From positions 62,001 through 126,000 of the forward strand of contig JACPXC010000038.1 in the NCBI GenBank assembly GCA_016196755.1: 64,000 nt of DNA, written 5' to 3'. Under the pieces are notes generated by a model. It saw nothing but the letters and a program-made list of their open reading frames with translations, was not told the DNA's origin and made no database searches. This document shows positions 42,400 through 49,499 of the stretch, one piece after another (within the stretch, counting starts at the first letter, position 1; every line of letters begins with the position of its first letter). The translations under genes and the position numbers were made by a program. This DNA comes from Elusimicrobiota bacterium (GTDB taxonomy: Bacteria; Elusimicrobiota; Elusimicrobia; UBA1565).

Positions 42400-42910
42400 T
42401 ATTAGATTGCCGCATTTTTCTGAAATAGGTCCAGTACTGGACGGCGGCGGCGGCGCTCAGGGCCGTCCCTATGACGAGCACCGGGACGTGTAGACGGCCC
42501 GTTATGAGGATGTCGAAGAAGGCCAGGTATTGGCCGACGGTGGCCGCCTTGCCCACTTTGGTGGGGCGCATCTCCCCTATAAGGGAGTAGAGTCCACATC
42601 CCAGCGCCCAGACAACGGCGGCGATGACGCAGAGGTCCCGGATTCCCAGGAGGGCGACCGCTCCCCAGGTGAGGAGGCCGGCCCGGACCAAGGTGATGAC
42701 CACGGCTAGGAAGAACAACTTGTCGGCGGCCGGGTCGAGGAGCAGCCCGAAGCGGCTGGTCCAGCCGAACTTCCGGGCCAGGGCGCCGTCGAGGTATTCG
42801 GTCAGCAGGGCCACGGCGGCGATGGTCAATCGGCGGGTCGGTGGGGCGAACGGGAAATAGAGGGCTAGGACGATGCGCAGGCAGGTCAGGAGGTTGGGGA
42901 CGTGCCGCAA
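42395..42910 (-). CDS. CDP-alcohol phosphatidyltransferase, PgsA-like
   Basis: 171 residues from TTG 42908 (RHVPNLLTCLRIVLALY matches the family start); an in-frame ATG at 42946 would add 12 residues across the operator. About five helices. The motif reads E-Y-L-D-G-A-L-A-R-K...G-L-L-L-D-P-A-A-D: all family residues except the first Asp, which is Glu. It would make phosphatidylglycerophosphate or a similar lipid. The Glu is unusual and may alter metal binding. Confidence 0.8.
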   Translation of the reverse strand: MRHVPNLLTCLRIVLALYFPFAPPTRRLTIAAVALLTEYLDGALARKFGWTSRFGLLLDPAADKLFFLAVVITLVRAGLLTWGAVALLGIRDLCVIAAVVWALGCGLYSLIGEMRPTKVGKAATVGQYLAFFDILITGRLHVPVLVIGTALSAAAAVQYWTYFRKMRQSNI

Positions 42911-42919
42911 CCTGGTCTT

Positions 42920-42958
42920 GACTATATGACCATTAGTGACTACCATATAGTCATGGTA
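42920..42958. promoter_or_regulatory. palindromic operator region of the Phd/PIN toxin pair
   Basis: gactatatg (42920-42928) and catatagtc (42944-42952) are perfect 9-base inverted repeats. taccat - atagtc - atggta (42941-42958) is a second palindrome overlapping the antitoxin start. It lies between divergent genes, so it could control both the toxin pair and the phosphatidyltransferase. Confidence 0.65.
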
Positions 42959-43210
42959 TCAGTAAACATCGCCGTTCTCAAGGCCAAATTGAGCTTTTAC
43001 CTCGCCCAGGTCAAGCAAGGAAACGAGATCCTGGTCATGGACCGGAATACCCCGGTGGCCAGACTGCTCCCTTCGGCCCAGCGCGGCCGCGGCCTCGTCA
43101 TCTCCAAGGCCAGAAAGAGCCCGGCCAGCCTAAAGGCGATGAAGTTTCATCCGTTGAAGCACCGCACCGACTCCACGGCGCTGCTTCGGGAAGACCGGGA
43201 TCGGCGGTGA
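42953..43210 (+). CDS. antitoxin of the Phd/YefM type
   Basis: 85 residues from ATG 42953 (MVSVNIAVLKAKLSFYLAQVKQG), the start that sits directly after the operator. The N-terminal Phd fold binds DNA (NEILVMDRNTPVARLLP). The C-terminus is basic and would wrap the toxin. It overlaps the PIN gene by GTGA. Confidence 0.85.
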   Translation: MVSVNIAVLKAKLSFYLAQVKQGNEILVMDRNTPVARLLPSAQRGRGLVISKARKSPASLKAMKFHPLKHRTDSTALLREDRDRR

Positions 43211-43626
43211 AAGTCTATCTGGAAACGTCGGTCATACTGAGGAAGCTCCTCGGAGAACCCGACGCCCTCAAGCAATGGGGTGAATGGAAGGAAGGCTGCA
43301 CCAGCGAGATAACTCTCGTGGAATCCCTCCGAGCCCTGGACCGCCTGAGGCTCCGGGGAATCCTTGACGACGCCGTCGTCGCGGAGAAGATGCGGCTCCT
43401 GAGAGAAATCCTCGAGGCCGTCGATGTCATCGCTCTCGACGCCCATGTCCTCAACCGGTCCGCGCAGAGCTTTCCGACGGTTATCGGCGCGTTGGACGCC
43501 GTTCATCTCTCGAGCGCCCTGCTGTACGTCGAACAGCGGGATGAAAAGCTCGTGTTTCTGACCCACGACCGCCAGCTCGGAACGGCGGCCGAGGCCCTGG
43601 GGTTGGAGACGCGCGGTTTGGGTTAG
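43207..43626 (+). CDS. PIN-domain ribonuclease toxin (VapC-like)
   Basis: 139 residues from GTG 43207. Acidic active-site residues: Glu in VYLETSVILRKL (in place of the common Asp), Glu in TLVESLRAL, Asp in GALDAVHLSSAL and Asp in FLTHDRQLGTAA. VapC toxins cut tRNA or rRNA. It is partnered with the Phd-type antitoxin upstream. The tilS gene starts 1 base after its stop. Confidence 0.88.
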   Translation: MKVYLETSVILRKLLGEPDALKQWGEWKEGCTSEITLVESLRALDRLRLRGILDDAVVAEKMRLLREILEAVDVIALDAHVLNRSAQSFPTVIGALDAVHLSSALLYVEQRDEKLVFLTHDRQLGTAAEALGLETRGLG

Positions 43627-43627
43627 G

Positions 43628-45076
43628 ATGTCCTCGGCGAAATCAGCCGCGTCGCGCTTGGCGGCGTTCGTCCGGACCGAGGGACTGCTGTCGCCGTCCG
43701 ACAGCGTCCTGGCCGCGGTGTCCGGCGGCGCCGATTCGGTCTGCCTGGCGCATTGGCTGGCGGGGCTGAGGGCGAAGGGACGGGTACGGGCGTTGCGGTT
43801 GGTTCATTTCCACCATGGGCTTAGGGGGCGGGCGGCCGACGCCGACGCGCGTTCCGTCATGGAACTCGCCTCCCGCCTGGGGGTCCCTTGCGAAATCGTC
43901 GCGCTCGACGTCCGTGGTGCGGCGCGGCGGCGCAAGGCCGGGCTCGAGGACGCGGGACGGAAGCTCCGCTATGAGGCGTTGGCCCGGCTGGCGCGGAGGC
44001 ATGGGTGCGGAAAGGTGGCGCTGGGGCATCACCTCGACGACCATGCGGAGACGGTCCTGCTGCACCTCTTACGCGGGACGAAGGCTAAGGGTTTGCTGGG
44101 GATCCCGCCCCGGCGGGCGCTCCCAGGGACTACGGCGGAGGTCGTGCGGCCGCTGATGGGGATCACGCGGGAAGAGGCAAGGGCTTACTGCCGCGGGTTC
44201 GGGCTAAGCTGGCGCGAGGACGCCACGAACCGCGACGAGGATTTCACGAGGAACTGGATCCGGCGAAAGCTGTTGCCTCTGCTTGAGTCGAAGAGCCCCC
44301 GACTGCGCGAACACCTTTCACTGATCTCCGAGGACCTCCGCCGCTGGGTGCCGAACGGGATCCGCGCCGTCGCCTTGGCCCTATTCGCGATCGGCGCGGC
44401 GTCCTGCCGCGAGCCTAAGCCGCCGGCGGAACCCAAGAGCGATCCGACGGCCGGCGACCGCGTCCCGCTCACGCCGGAACTGCTGAGAAAGATCTCCGAC
44501 GACTGGGCCCGCAGAACGAACTACCAAGGGGATGAATTTCTGAAGATCGCCACGGAGGAAGGCGTCCTATCCGATGAACAGCCGGATACACAAGTCCCAT
44601 TCGAGGGCAGCGCCAGGGGCATAGCTTTTCAGGTCCCATACAACGCCCTCTGGGGCGGCAAACGTTATTTCCTGCCGCCTTACGACGTCTTGGACAAAGG
44701 CGAAGTAGCTTTCGGTCCTTTGATTCTCTACGGAAGCCTCGACCGACCATTCGCCATGACGGTGCTGCCCGCTAAGCCGGCGGAAGACGTCCTCAGAGAG
44801 ATGCAGAAGGACCTGAAAGATCACTACTACTATGAGTACGAGGGACCTCTCGACGAGAACGGCAATCTCCCGCCGATACCGCCGGAAGAAAACCCGCGGA
44901 TCGTCAAGATAGGGCCGCACACCGTCGTCCGCTACAGGATCCACAGGCTCAACATATTCTCCGCGCTGCAGATAGTAGGAACGAAGCACAATTACGAATT
45001 CACGTGCCATGACGGGATGCTGAACAACTGTTTTTTCCCGCTTGAGGTTTTTGTAAAAGGCGCGCGCTTACTCTAG
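43628..45076 (+). CDS. tilS: tRNA(Ile)-lysidine synthase N-domain fused in frame to a lipoprotein-like domain
   Basis: 482 residues. Residues 1-240 are the TilS N-type ATP pyrophosphatase: VSGGADSVCLAHWL loop, HFHHGLRGRAADADA, ALGHHLDDHAETVLLHLLRG, and FGLSWREDATNRDEDFTRNWIRRKLLP. TilS makes lysidine at the wobble base of tRNA-Ile(CAU). After EDLRRW (residue 240) the frame continues without a stop into GIRAVALALFAIGAASCREPK, a textbook lipoprotein signal with lipobox. About 220 residues of a secreted-type domain follow. GTG at 44348 could start that part separately. The TilS C-terminal domains are missing. Confidence 0.85.
   Translation: MSSAKSAASRLAAFVRTEGLLSPSDSVLAAVSGGADSVCLAHWLAGLRAKGRVRALRLVHFHHGLRGRAADADARSVMELASRLGVPCEIVALDVRGAARRRKAGLEDAGRKLRYEALARLARRHGCGKVALGHHLDDHAETVLLHLLRGTKAKGLLGIPPRRALPGTTAEVVRPLMGITREEARAYCRGFGLSWREDATNRDEDFTRNWIRRKLLPLLESKSPRLREHLSLISEDLRRWVPNGIRAVALALFAIGAASCREPKPPAEPKSDPTAGDRVPLTPELLRKISDDWARRTNYQGDEFLKIATEEGVLSDEQPDTQVPFEGSARGIAFQVPYNALWGGKRYFLPPYDVLDKGEVAFGPLILYGSLDRPFAMTVLPAKPAEDVLREMQKDLKDHYYYEYEGPLDENGNLPPIPPEENPRIVKIGPHTVVRYRIHRLNIFSALQIVGTKHNYEFTCHDGMLNNCFFPLEVFVKGARLL
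44348..45076 (+). other. lipoprotein-like domain inside the tilS reading frame, possible internal start
   Basis: From GTG 44348-44350 the frame encodes a basic start, hydrophobic core (AVALALFAIG) and AASC lipobox, then a mature domain of unknown family (ELLRKISDDWARRTNYQGDEF...YFLPPYDVLDKG). As a separate protein it would be about 242 residues. Whether it is made alone or only as the fusion cannot be read. Confidence 0.5.
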
Positions 45077-45243
45077 CGGCGCAAACTCGTCACTGAGTCC
45101 TGACGTACCGCCTGATGCGAGGAGCCGCCAGCAAGCCCTTTGGGGCGCTTTCGCCGTCAGCCACCAGGGCTTGAAGCTCCAAAAAATAGAAGCCGACTTG
45201 ATGGCTCGGGTGATGGAAGGCCTCGGCGTCGACGACGTCACGG
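45077..45243. other. intergenic gap with possible gene relic
   Basis: 167 bases. A plus-strand frame without start codon reads protein-like (QQALWGAFAVSHQGLKLQKI, then EADLMARVMEGLG). It could be the tail of a decayed gene. No hairpin or promoter noted. Confidence 0.2.
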
Positions 45244-45570
45244 CTACCCGCCGCTCCGGCGCAGGCGCCGCAGCGCCTCCGAATAGACCTCGCTGTCGCG
45301 GCGGATGCCGACGGCGAGCACGAAAACCATCACCGCGTCGCGCTCGACCCGGTAGACGACCCGGTACTCCTCGAAGAGCACCAGTTTTCGATAGCCTTTC
45401 AGCGCGTGGCGGAGCGGCGCGCCGGCTTCCTCGGGGGAGACGGCAAGCAGCTCACGGAGCTTCCGCTTGATCTTCTCCTTGGTGGGGTCATCGAACCGCC
45501 GGCTGTCGCGGGTCGTGACCTCCTTGTGGACCTTTATCTTCCAGCGCCGCGGCGCCGCCGGCTCTACCAC
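45244..45570 (-). CDS. RelE/ParE-family toxin
   Basis: 108 residues from GTG 45568. RelE fold: KIKVHKEVTTRDSRRFDDPTKEKIKRKL, APLRHALKGYRKLVLFEEYRVVYRV (core strands) and VMVFVLAVGIRRDSEVY. Such toxins cut mRNA on the ribosome or poison gyrase. The start overlaps the antitoxin stop. Confidence 0.88.
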   Translation of the reverse strand: MVEPAAPRRWKIKVHKEVTTRDSRRFDDPTKEKIKRKLRELLAVSPEEAGAPLRHALKGYRKLVLFEEYRVVYRVERDAVMVFVLAVGIRRDSEVYSEALRRLRRSGG

Positions 45571-45827
45571 TTGTCCAGGTCGACGAAATCGCCCTTCTTC
45601 GCGGAGCGGTCCCGAGCCGCGGCGAGCGAGCCCAGCACGAGGTCCTCGGCCAGCTCGAGCATCTCCTCGAACTTCTCGTACTGAGCGTAGTCGACCATCA
45701 CCGCCACGGGCTTGCTGTGGCGCTCCAGGATGACCCGGTTCTCCTTGAGGCGGGAGAGGATCTCCTCCGACTTGGTGCGCAGCTCGCTGATGCTCGCCAG
45801 GGTGGCGCTGTGCTTGACGGTGATCAT
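45564..45827 (-). CDS. antitoxin of the Phd/YefM type
   Basis: 87 residues: ATLASISELRTKSEEILSRL then NRVILERHSKPVAVMVDYAQYEKFEEM, the classic Phd/YefM pattern, with an acidic/basic C-terminal tail. It has a perfect -35 TTGACA and a -10 TATACT; the ATG is 11 bases after the -10. Confidence 0.88.
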   Translation of the reverse strand: MITVKHSATLASISELRTKSEEILSRLKENRVILERHSKPVAVMVDYAQYEKFEEMLELAEDLVLGSLAAARDRSAKKGDFVDLDKW

Positions 45828-45838
45828 GGGATGCTTTG

Positions 45839-45867
45839 AGTATAACCGCCGACTCTATTCATGTCAA
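45839..45867 (-). promoter_or_regulatory. promoter of the Phd/RelE pair
   Basis: TTGACA (45862-45867), 17 bases, TATACT (45839-45844), 11 bases, ATG. The expected leader is about 5 bases. Confidence 0.75.
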
Positions 45868-45913
45868 TAGTTATGGCTTATTTTGCCACAAAACATGTAA
45901 TGTCCAGAGGCCG

Positions 45914-46600
45914 CTAAGCCGGGACCAGCTTCTCGATGTGCCGGAACGCCCCGCCCCTGACCTCGGGCCCATGCCCGCAGCCCAGGATGTCGACGTCCAT
46001 CGCCGACACCGCCTTGAGCGAGCGCTCCACCGCTCCGGGATCCCGGTTGAGCGAGCCGGCGACCGGATGCAGACGCCCGCCGCGGTTCGACAAGAGGTCG
46101 CCGCAGAGCAGGATCTGCCGCACCGGCTCGTAGAGGCTCAAAGACCCCGCCGTATGCCCCGGCGTGTGCAGCACCTGCCACTGCGGCAACCCGCGCACCG
46201 GATGCCCCGGCTCGGTAGGGAACGCCGCCTCGACGGGCTTCCACGGCAAGAACTGCTCGGCGAAAGTCTCGACGAGAAACCCCAGAGGCCCGCGCAAAGA
46301 CGGCACCGGGACCAACCCCGTCAGCGCCGGGATCTCCAACGGATGCGCGAACACCCGGATGTGGCGCTGGGTGAGCAGGAGGCTCAGCCCCCCCACGTGG
46401 TCGGCGTGAACATGGGTCACCACCACCCGCCCGATGTCGGTCGGCGAGTAGCCATTAGCCTTGAGCTCGGCCAACAGCGCCGGCGCGCGCCGCGCGGGAC
46501 CGGCGTCGATCAGCGTAAGGTCGCTGCCGCCGGTGATGAGATAGGAGTTCACGAACCCCCCCGACTCGAGCCTATGGACGCCCTCGGCCAGGCGGATCAC
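45914..46600 (-). CDS. metallo-beta-lactamase-fold hydrolase
   Basis: 228 residues from GTG 46598 (IRLAEGVHRLESGGFVNSYL). Zinc-binding THVHADHVGG, LHTPGHTAGS and CGDLL, ending GCGHGPEV. It is a glyoxalase II/lactonase-type hydrolase of unknown substrate. The start overlaps the cyclophilin stop by GTGA. A long in-frame upstream extension is rejected because the frame there is antisense-like Arg/Gly-rich. Confidence 0.88.
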   Translation of the reverse strand: MIRLAEGVHRLESGGFVNSYLITGGSDLTLIDAGPARRAPALLAELKANGYSPTDIGRVVVTHVHADHVGGLSLLLTQRHIRVFAHPLEIPALTGLVPVPSLRGPLGFLVETFAEQFLPWKPVEAAFPTEPGHPVRGLPQWQVLHTPGHTAGSLSLYEPVRQILLCGDLLSNRGGRLHPVAGSLNRDPGAVERSLKAVSAMDVDILGCGHGPEVRGGAFRHIEKLVPA

Positions 46601-47157
46601 CGCCGCTCCTCGATGGAAGCCGACTCGATGATCAGCGGCTTGACCGGACGGTCGACGAAGCGTCCATCCTTCTCCCGCTCCTCGCGCGGCTCGGCGGCCA
46701 ACGCGGTCAGCAACTCCAACCCCGCCGTGACCTCGCCGAACACCGTGTGCTTGCCATCGAGCCACGGGGCCGGGGAGAGAGTGATGAAGAACTGGTCCGG
46801 AGACGCGCCCCCCGCGATCTCCGCCAGAGCAACACGCCCCGCCTTCTCGAACCCTCGCCCCGGCGAGGACTCGAGCGGCAAAGCCTCCCCGCCCTTGGAG
46901 CCCAACACCTGGACCATGAAACCTGGGACGACGCGCCCGAACTCCGCGCCGGCCAGCTCCCCGCCGCGCACACGCGCCGTGAAGTTCTCGACCGCCTTCG
47001 GGGCGTCGATGAAGAGCCGGATGTCGACCGTGCCGCGCGAGGTGACGAGGACGGCGTAGCGTCCGGGCTTGGGGCCGGGCGCGGCGTCCCCGTCCGCCTT
47101 CTTGGCCGGGGTAGACGAGCAGGCCGTCATCGCCGCTAAGAGGACGAGCCTCTTCAC
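46597..47157 (-). CDS. cyclophilin-type peptidyl-prolyl isomerase, lipoprotein
   Basis: 186 residues from GTG 47155. Lipobox LLAAMTACSS (Cys about residue 11), so it is probably attached to the periplasmic side of a membrane. Cyclophilin core: GTVDIRLFIDAPKAVENFTARV, FGRVVPGFMVQVLG, SPDQFFITLSPAPWLDGKHTVFGEV. It catalyses proline isomerisation during folding. GTGA overlaps on both sides. Confidence 0.88.
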   Translation of the reverse strand: MKRLVLLAAMTACSSTPAKKADGDAAPGPKPGRYAVLVTSRGTVDIRLFIDAPKAVENFTARVRGGELAGAEFGRVVPGFMVQVLGSKGGEALPLESSPGRGFEKAGRVALAEIAGGASPDQFFITLSPAPWLDGKHTVFGEVTAGLELLTALAAEPREEREKDGRFVDRPVKPLIIESASIEERR

Positions 47158-47867
47158 GCGCGCAGCAGCTCCTTGGGGATGCCGATATCCAAGACCTTGA
47201 GCTCGCCCACGTAGCGGGCCGCCGGCGCGGCCAAGAGCCCGCGCTTGGCCAGACCCAAAGCCAAGGTGAGAGTCGCCTCGACGACCACGCCCGAGTGGTA
47301 GCCGGTGTCGGGATGAAGCCCCGACGGCACGTCCACCGCCACCACGGGCTTCTTGGCCTTCACCATGCACTGGATCATCTTGTGGATGGGCCCCATCGGC
47401 TTGCCCGACGAGCCGGTGCCGAGCAGGGCGTCGACTAAGACCGCCGAGGAGCGCAGGCGCACGTCTAGCTCGACTAGCTCCTCGGAGACCTGGTGTATCG
47501 AGACCCCCGCCGCCACGGCCAGGCGCAGGTTCTCCTGGACCTCGGGAGAGTAGCGCCCGTCGCGCTTGGGCGGGGCGATGAAGACCATGACCTCGGCGCC
47601 GGAGTTCTTTAGATGCCTAGCGCAGACCAGGCCGTCGCCGCCGTTGTTGCCGCGCCCGCAGCAGACCGTGACCAGGGAGTCGCCTACGCCGACGCCGCGC
47701 GCGGCCAGGAGCCGCAGGACCTCCTCGGCCACGCCGCGCCCGGCGTTCTCCATGAGGGTCAGGGCCGCGATCCCCTTCTTGTCTATCGCCGCGCGGTCGA
47801 TCTCGGCCATGCGCGCGGCGGTGACCACGGGAAGCCCCTGGTAGACCTCGGGAATGGGCGCTTTCAT
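47154..47867 (-). CDS. nnrE: NAD(P)H-hydrate epimerase
   Basis: 237 residues. YjeF-N Rossmann fold: MENAGRGVAEEVL, CGRGNNGGDGLVCARHL and VDVPSGLHPDTG. It epimerises damaged NAD(P)H hydrate for repair. The ADP-dependent dehydratase domain often fused C-terminally is absent here, so NnrD must be elsewhere. ATGA overlap with the membrane-protein gene upstream. Confidence 0.93.
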   Translation of the reverse strand: MKAPIPEVYQGLPVVTAARMAEIDRAAIDKKGIAALTLMENAGRGVAEEVLRLLAARGVGVGDSLVTVCCGRGNNGGDGLVCARHLKNSGAEVMVFIAPPKRDGRYSPEVQENLRLAVAAGVSIHQVSEELVELDVRLRSSAVLVDALLGTGSSGKPMGPIHKMIQCMVKAKKPVVAVDVPSGLHPDTGYHSGVVVEATLTLALGLAKRGLLAAPAARYVGELKVLDIGIPKELLRA

Positions 47868-48451
47868 GCGGCTTTTAGCCGCATGAACTGATAGACCAGG
47901 CCCCAGGCCGTGGCCGCGAACACGAGCAGGATGCCGGTCGCCAGCGCCGCGTACGGTGCCAAGACGACGGCCAGGGCCCGAGCGTGTCCGAAGCCGTAGA
48001 TGAGGCGCACCGAGCGCGTCTCGAGGACCAAGACCCAGAGGCCCGCCGCCGCGAACACCGCCCCGGCGGCCCAGCCCGCGTCGGGAGCCAGGGCCTTGAG
48101 CAGGAGCATCGCGGGCAGGGCCAGACCCCAGGCCAGGCGCGAGAAGCCGAACAGCGAGAACAACGCCAGCGCGGGCGCCCGCCCGCCGGCGGCCTCGGCG
48201 GCCAGGTGCACCGCCGCCGCGAACAACGCCCCCATCCCGAGGCTCCAGGAGCAGACGAAGGCCAGGGCCGGCAGCGACACGCCCAGCAGGACGTTCCGAC
48301 CGGCCAAGCCCTGGGCGGCGTAGAGGCCGGCCGCCGCTAAGGCGTAGGCGGTTATCCCCAGGGCCAGCGGCGGGCGCCGGCGCGCGGCCTCGGCCGAGCG
48401 GACCGGGTCCTCGACGAAGTCGTAGAAAGCGTCGAAGCCCACCGAGGCCAT
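47864..48451 (-). CDS. polytopic membrane protein, Yip1-like
   Basis: 195 residues: a short soluble start (FDAFYDFVEDPVRSAEAARRR) then five hydrophobic helices. The FxDFxxDPxR start and helix pattern resemble Yip1-domain proteins, function unclear in bacteria. It lies one base after sppA and overlaps nnrE by ATGA. Confidence 0.6.
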   Translation of the reverse strand: MASVGFDAFYDFVEDPVRSAEAARRRPPLALGITAYALAAAGLYAAQGLAGRNVLLGVSLPALAFVCSWSLGMGALFAAAVHLAAEAAGGRAPALALFSLFGFSRLAWGLALPAMLLLKALAPDAGWAAGAVFAAAGLWVLVLETRSVRLIYGFGHARALAVVLAPYAALATGILLVFAATAWGLVYQFMRLKAA

Positions 48452-48452
48452 G

Positions 48453-49499
48453 CTACGGCCTCCAACGGTACTCGAGGCCGGGCGAGAAAACGCCCATCTC
48501 GGAGAGGAAGCCCAGGTCCGGCCCGCGCATGAACGCCAGGCGCGACTCCAGCAGTTCGATGATGCCCGAGAAGGTCTCGTTCTCCTTGAGGACCTCGGGC
48601 TTGCCCTCCATCTTGGCCAGCTTGGCGGCCAGCTGGACCGCGGCCCAGGAGTCGCCCAACTCGTCGATGAGCCCGAGCTTGTGGGCCTGCTCCCCGGTGA
48701 AGATCCTCCCGTCGGCGTGCGGGCGCATGGCCTCGGGGCTCTTGCCGCGCCCTTCGGCGACCGCGCCGAGGAACTGCCCGTAGGCGTTGTCGATGAGGCC
48801 CTGCATGAGCGCGCGCTCCTCCTCGGTCATGGCGCGCGACATCGAGCCGATGTCTTTCATCTTGCCGGATTTGATGGGGGACGTCTTGACGCCCAGCTTG
48901 CCCATCAGGCCTTCGACGTTGGTCATGTTGAAGATGACGCCGATCGAGCCGACCAGGGTTCCTGGATGGGCGACGATCCGGTCGCAGGCCACGGCCAGGT
49001 AGTAGCCGCCCGAGGCCGCCACGTCGCCGAGTTGGGCCACGATCGGCTTCTTGTGCTCGCTGCGCAGGCGCAGGAGGAGGGAGTGCAGCTCCTGGACCGA
49101 GCCCACCGAGCCGCCAGGCGAGTCGATCGAGAGCACGATGGCCTTGACCTCGCTCTTCTTGGCCAGGCGCTCGAGCTTGCGCGCCCAGCCCGACCCGCCC
49201 CGGGAGCTCCACCCGCCGCCGCCGTCGGAGCTCATGATGGCGCCGTGGATCTCGACGACGCCGACGTAGTCCTTCTTAGCGCCGGAGAGCAGGCCCTTGG
49301 GCAGCCGGATCGACGGCTTCTCGGACTTGACCGCGTCCTTGGCGGGACGCAGCAGGAGCACTCCGGCCGCGGCGAGCGAGAGCGCGTAGAGGCCGATCAG
49401 CGCCTTGAGCGCCGCGCGGCGGGGGCGGCGCGTCTCGACGGGCGCCGCTGACGCGGGCGGGATATCCTGCGGCTTCTGTTCTTGGGGCTCGTCGCTCAT
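48453..49499 (-). CDS. sppA: signal peptide peptidase SppA (S49)
   Basis: 348 residues. An N-terminal anchor helix (ALIGLYALSLAAAGVLLL) precedes the S49 fold: IDSPGGSVG, catalytic Ser in DVAASGGYYLA, catalytic Lys in PIKSGKMKDIGS. Length fits the short, Gram-positive/archaeal-type SppA. It degrades left-over signal peptides in the membrane. The start overlaps the GGDEF gene by ATGA. Confidence 0.93.
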   Translation of the reverse strand: MSDEPQEQKPQDIPPASAAPVETRRPRRAALKALIGLYALSLAAAGVLLLRPAKDAVKSEKPSIRLPKGLLSGAKKDYVGVVEIHGAIMSSDGGGGWSSRGGSGWARKLERLAKKSEVKAIVLSIDSPGGSVGSVQELHSLLLRLRSEHKKPIVAQLGDVAASGGYYLAVACDRIVAHPGTLVGSIGVIFNMTNVEGLMGKLGVKTSPIKSGKMKDIGSMSRAMTEEERALMQGLIDNAYGQFLGAVAEGRGKSPEAMRPHADGRIFTGEQAHKLGLIDELGDSWAAVQLAAKLAKMEGKPEVLKENETFSGIIELLESRLAFMRGPDLGFLSEMGVFSPGLEYRWRP

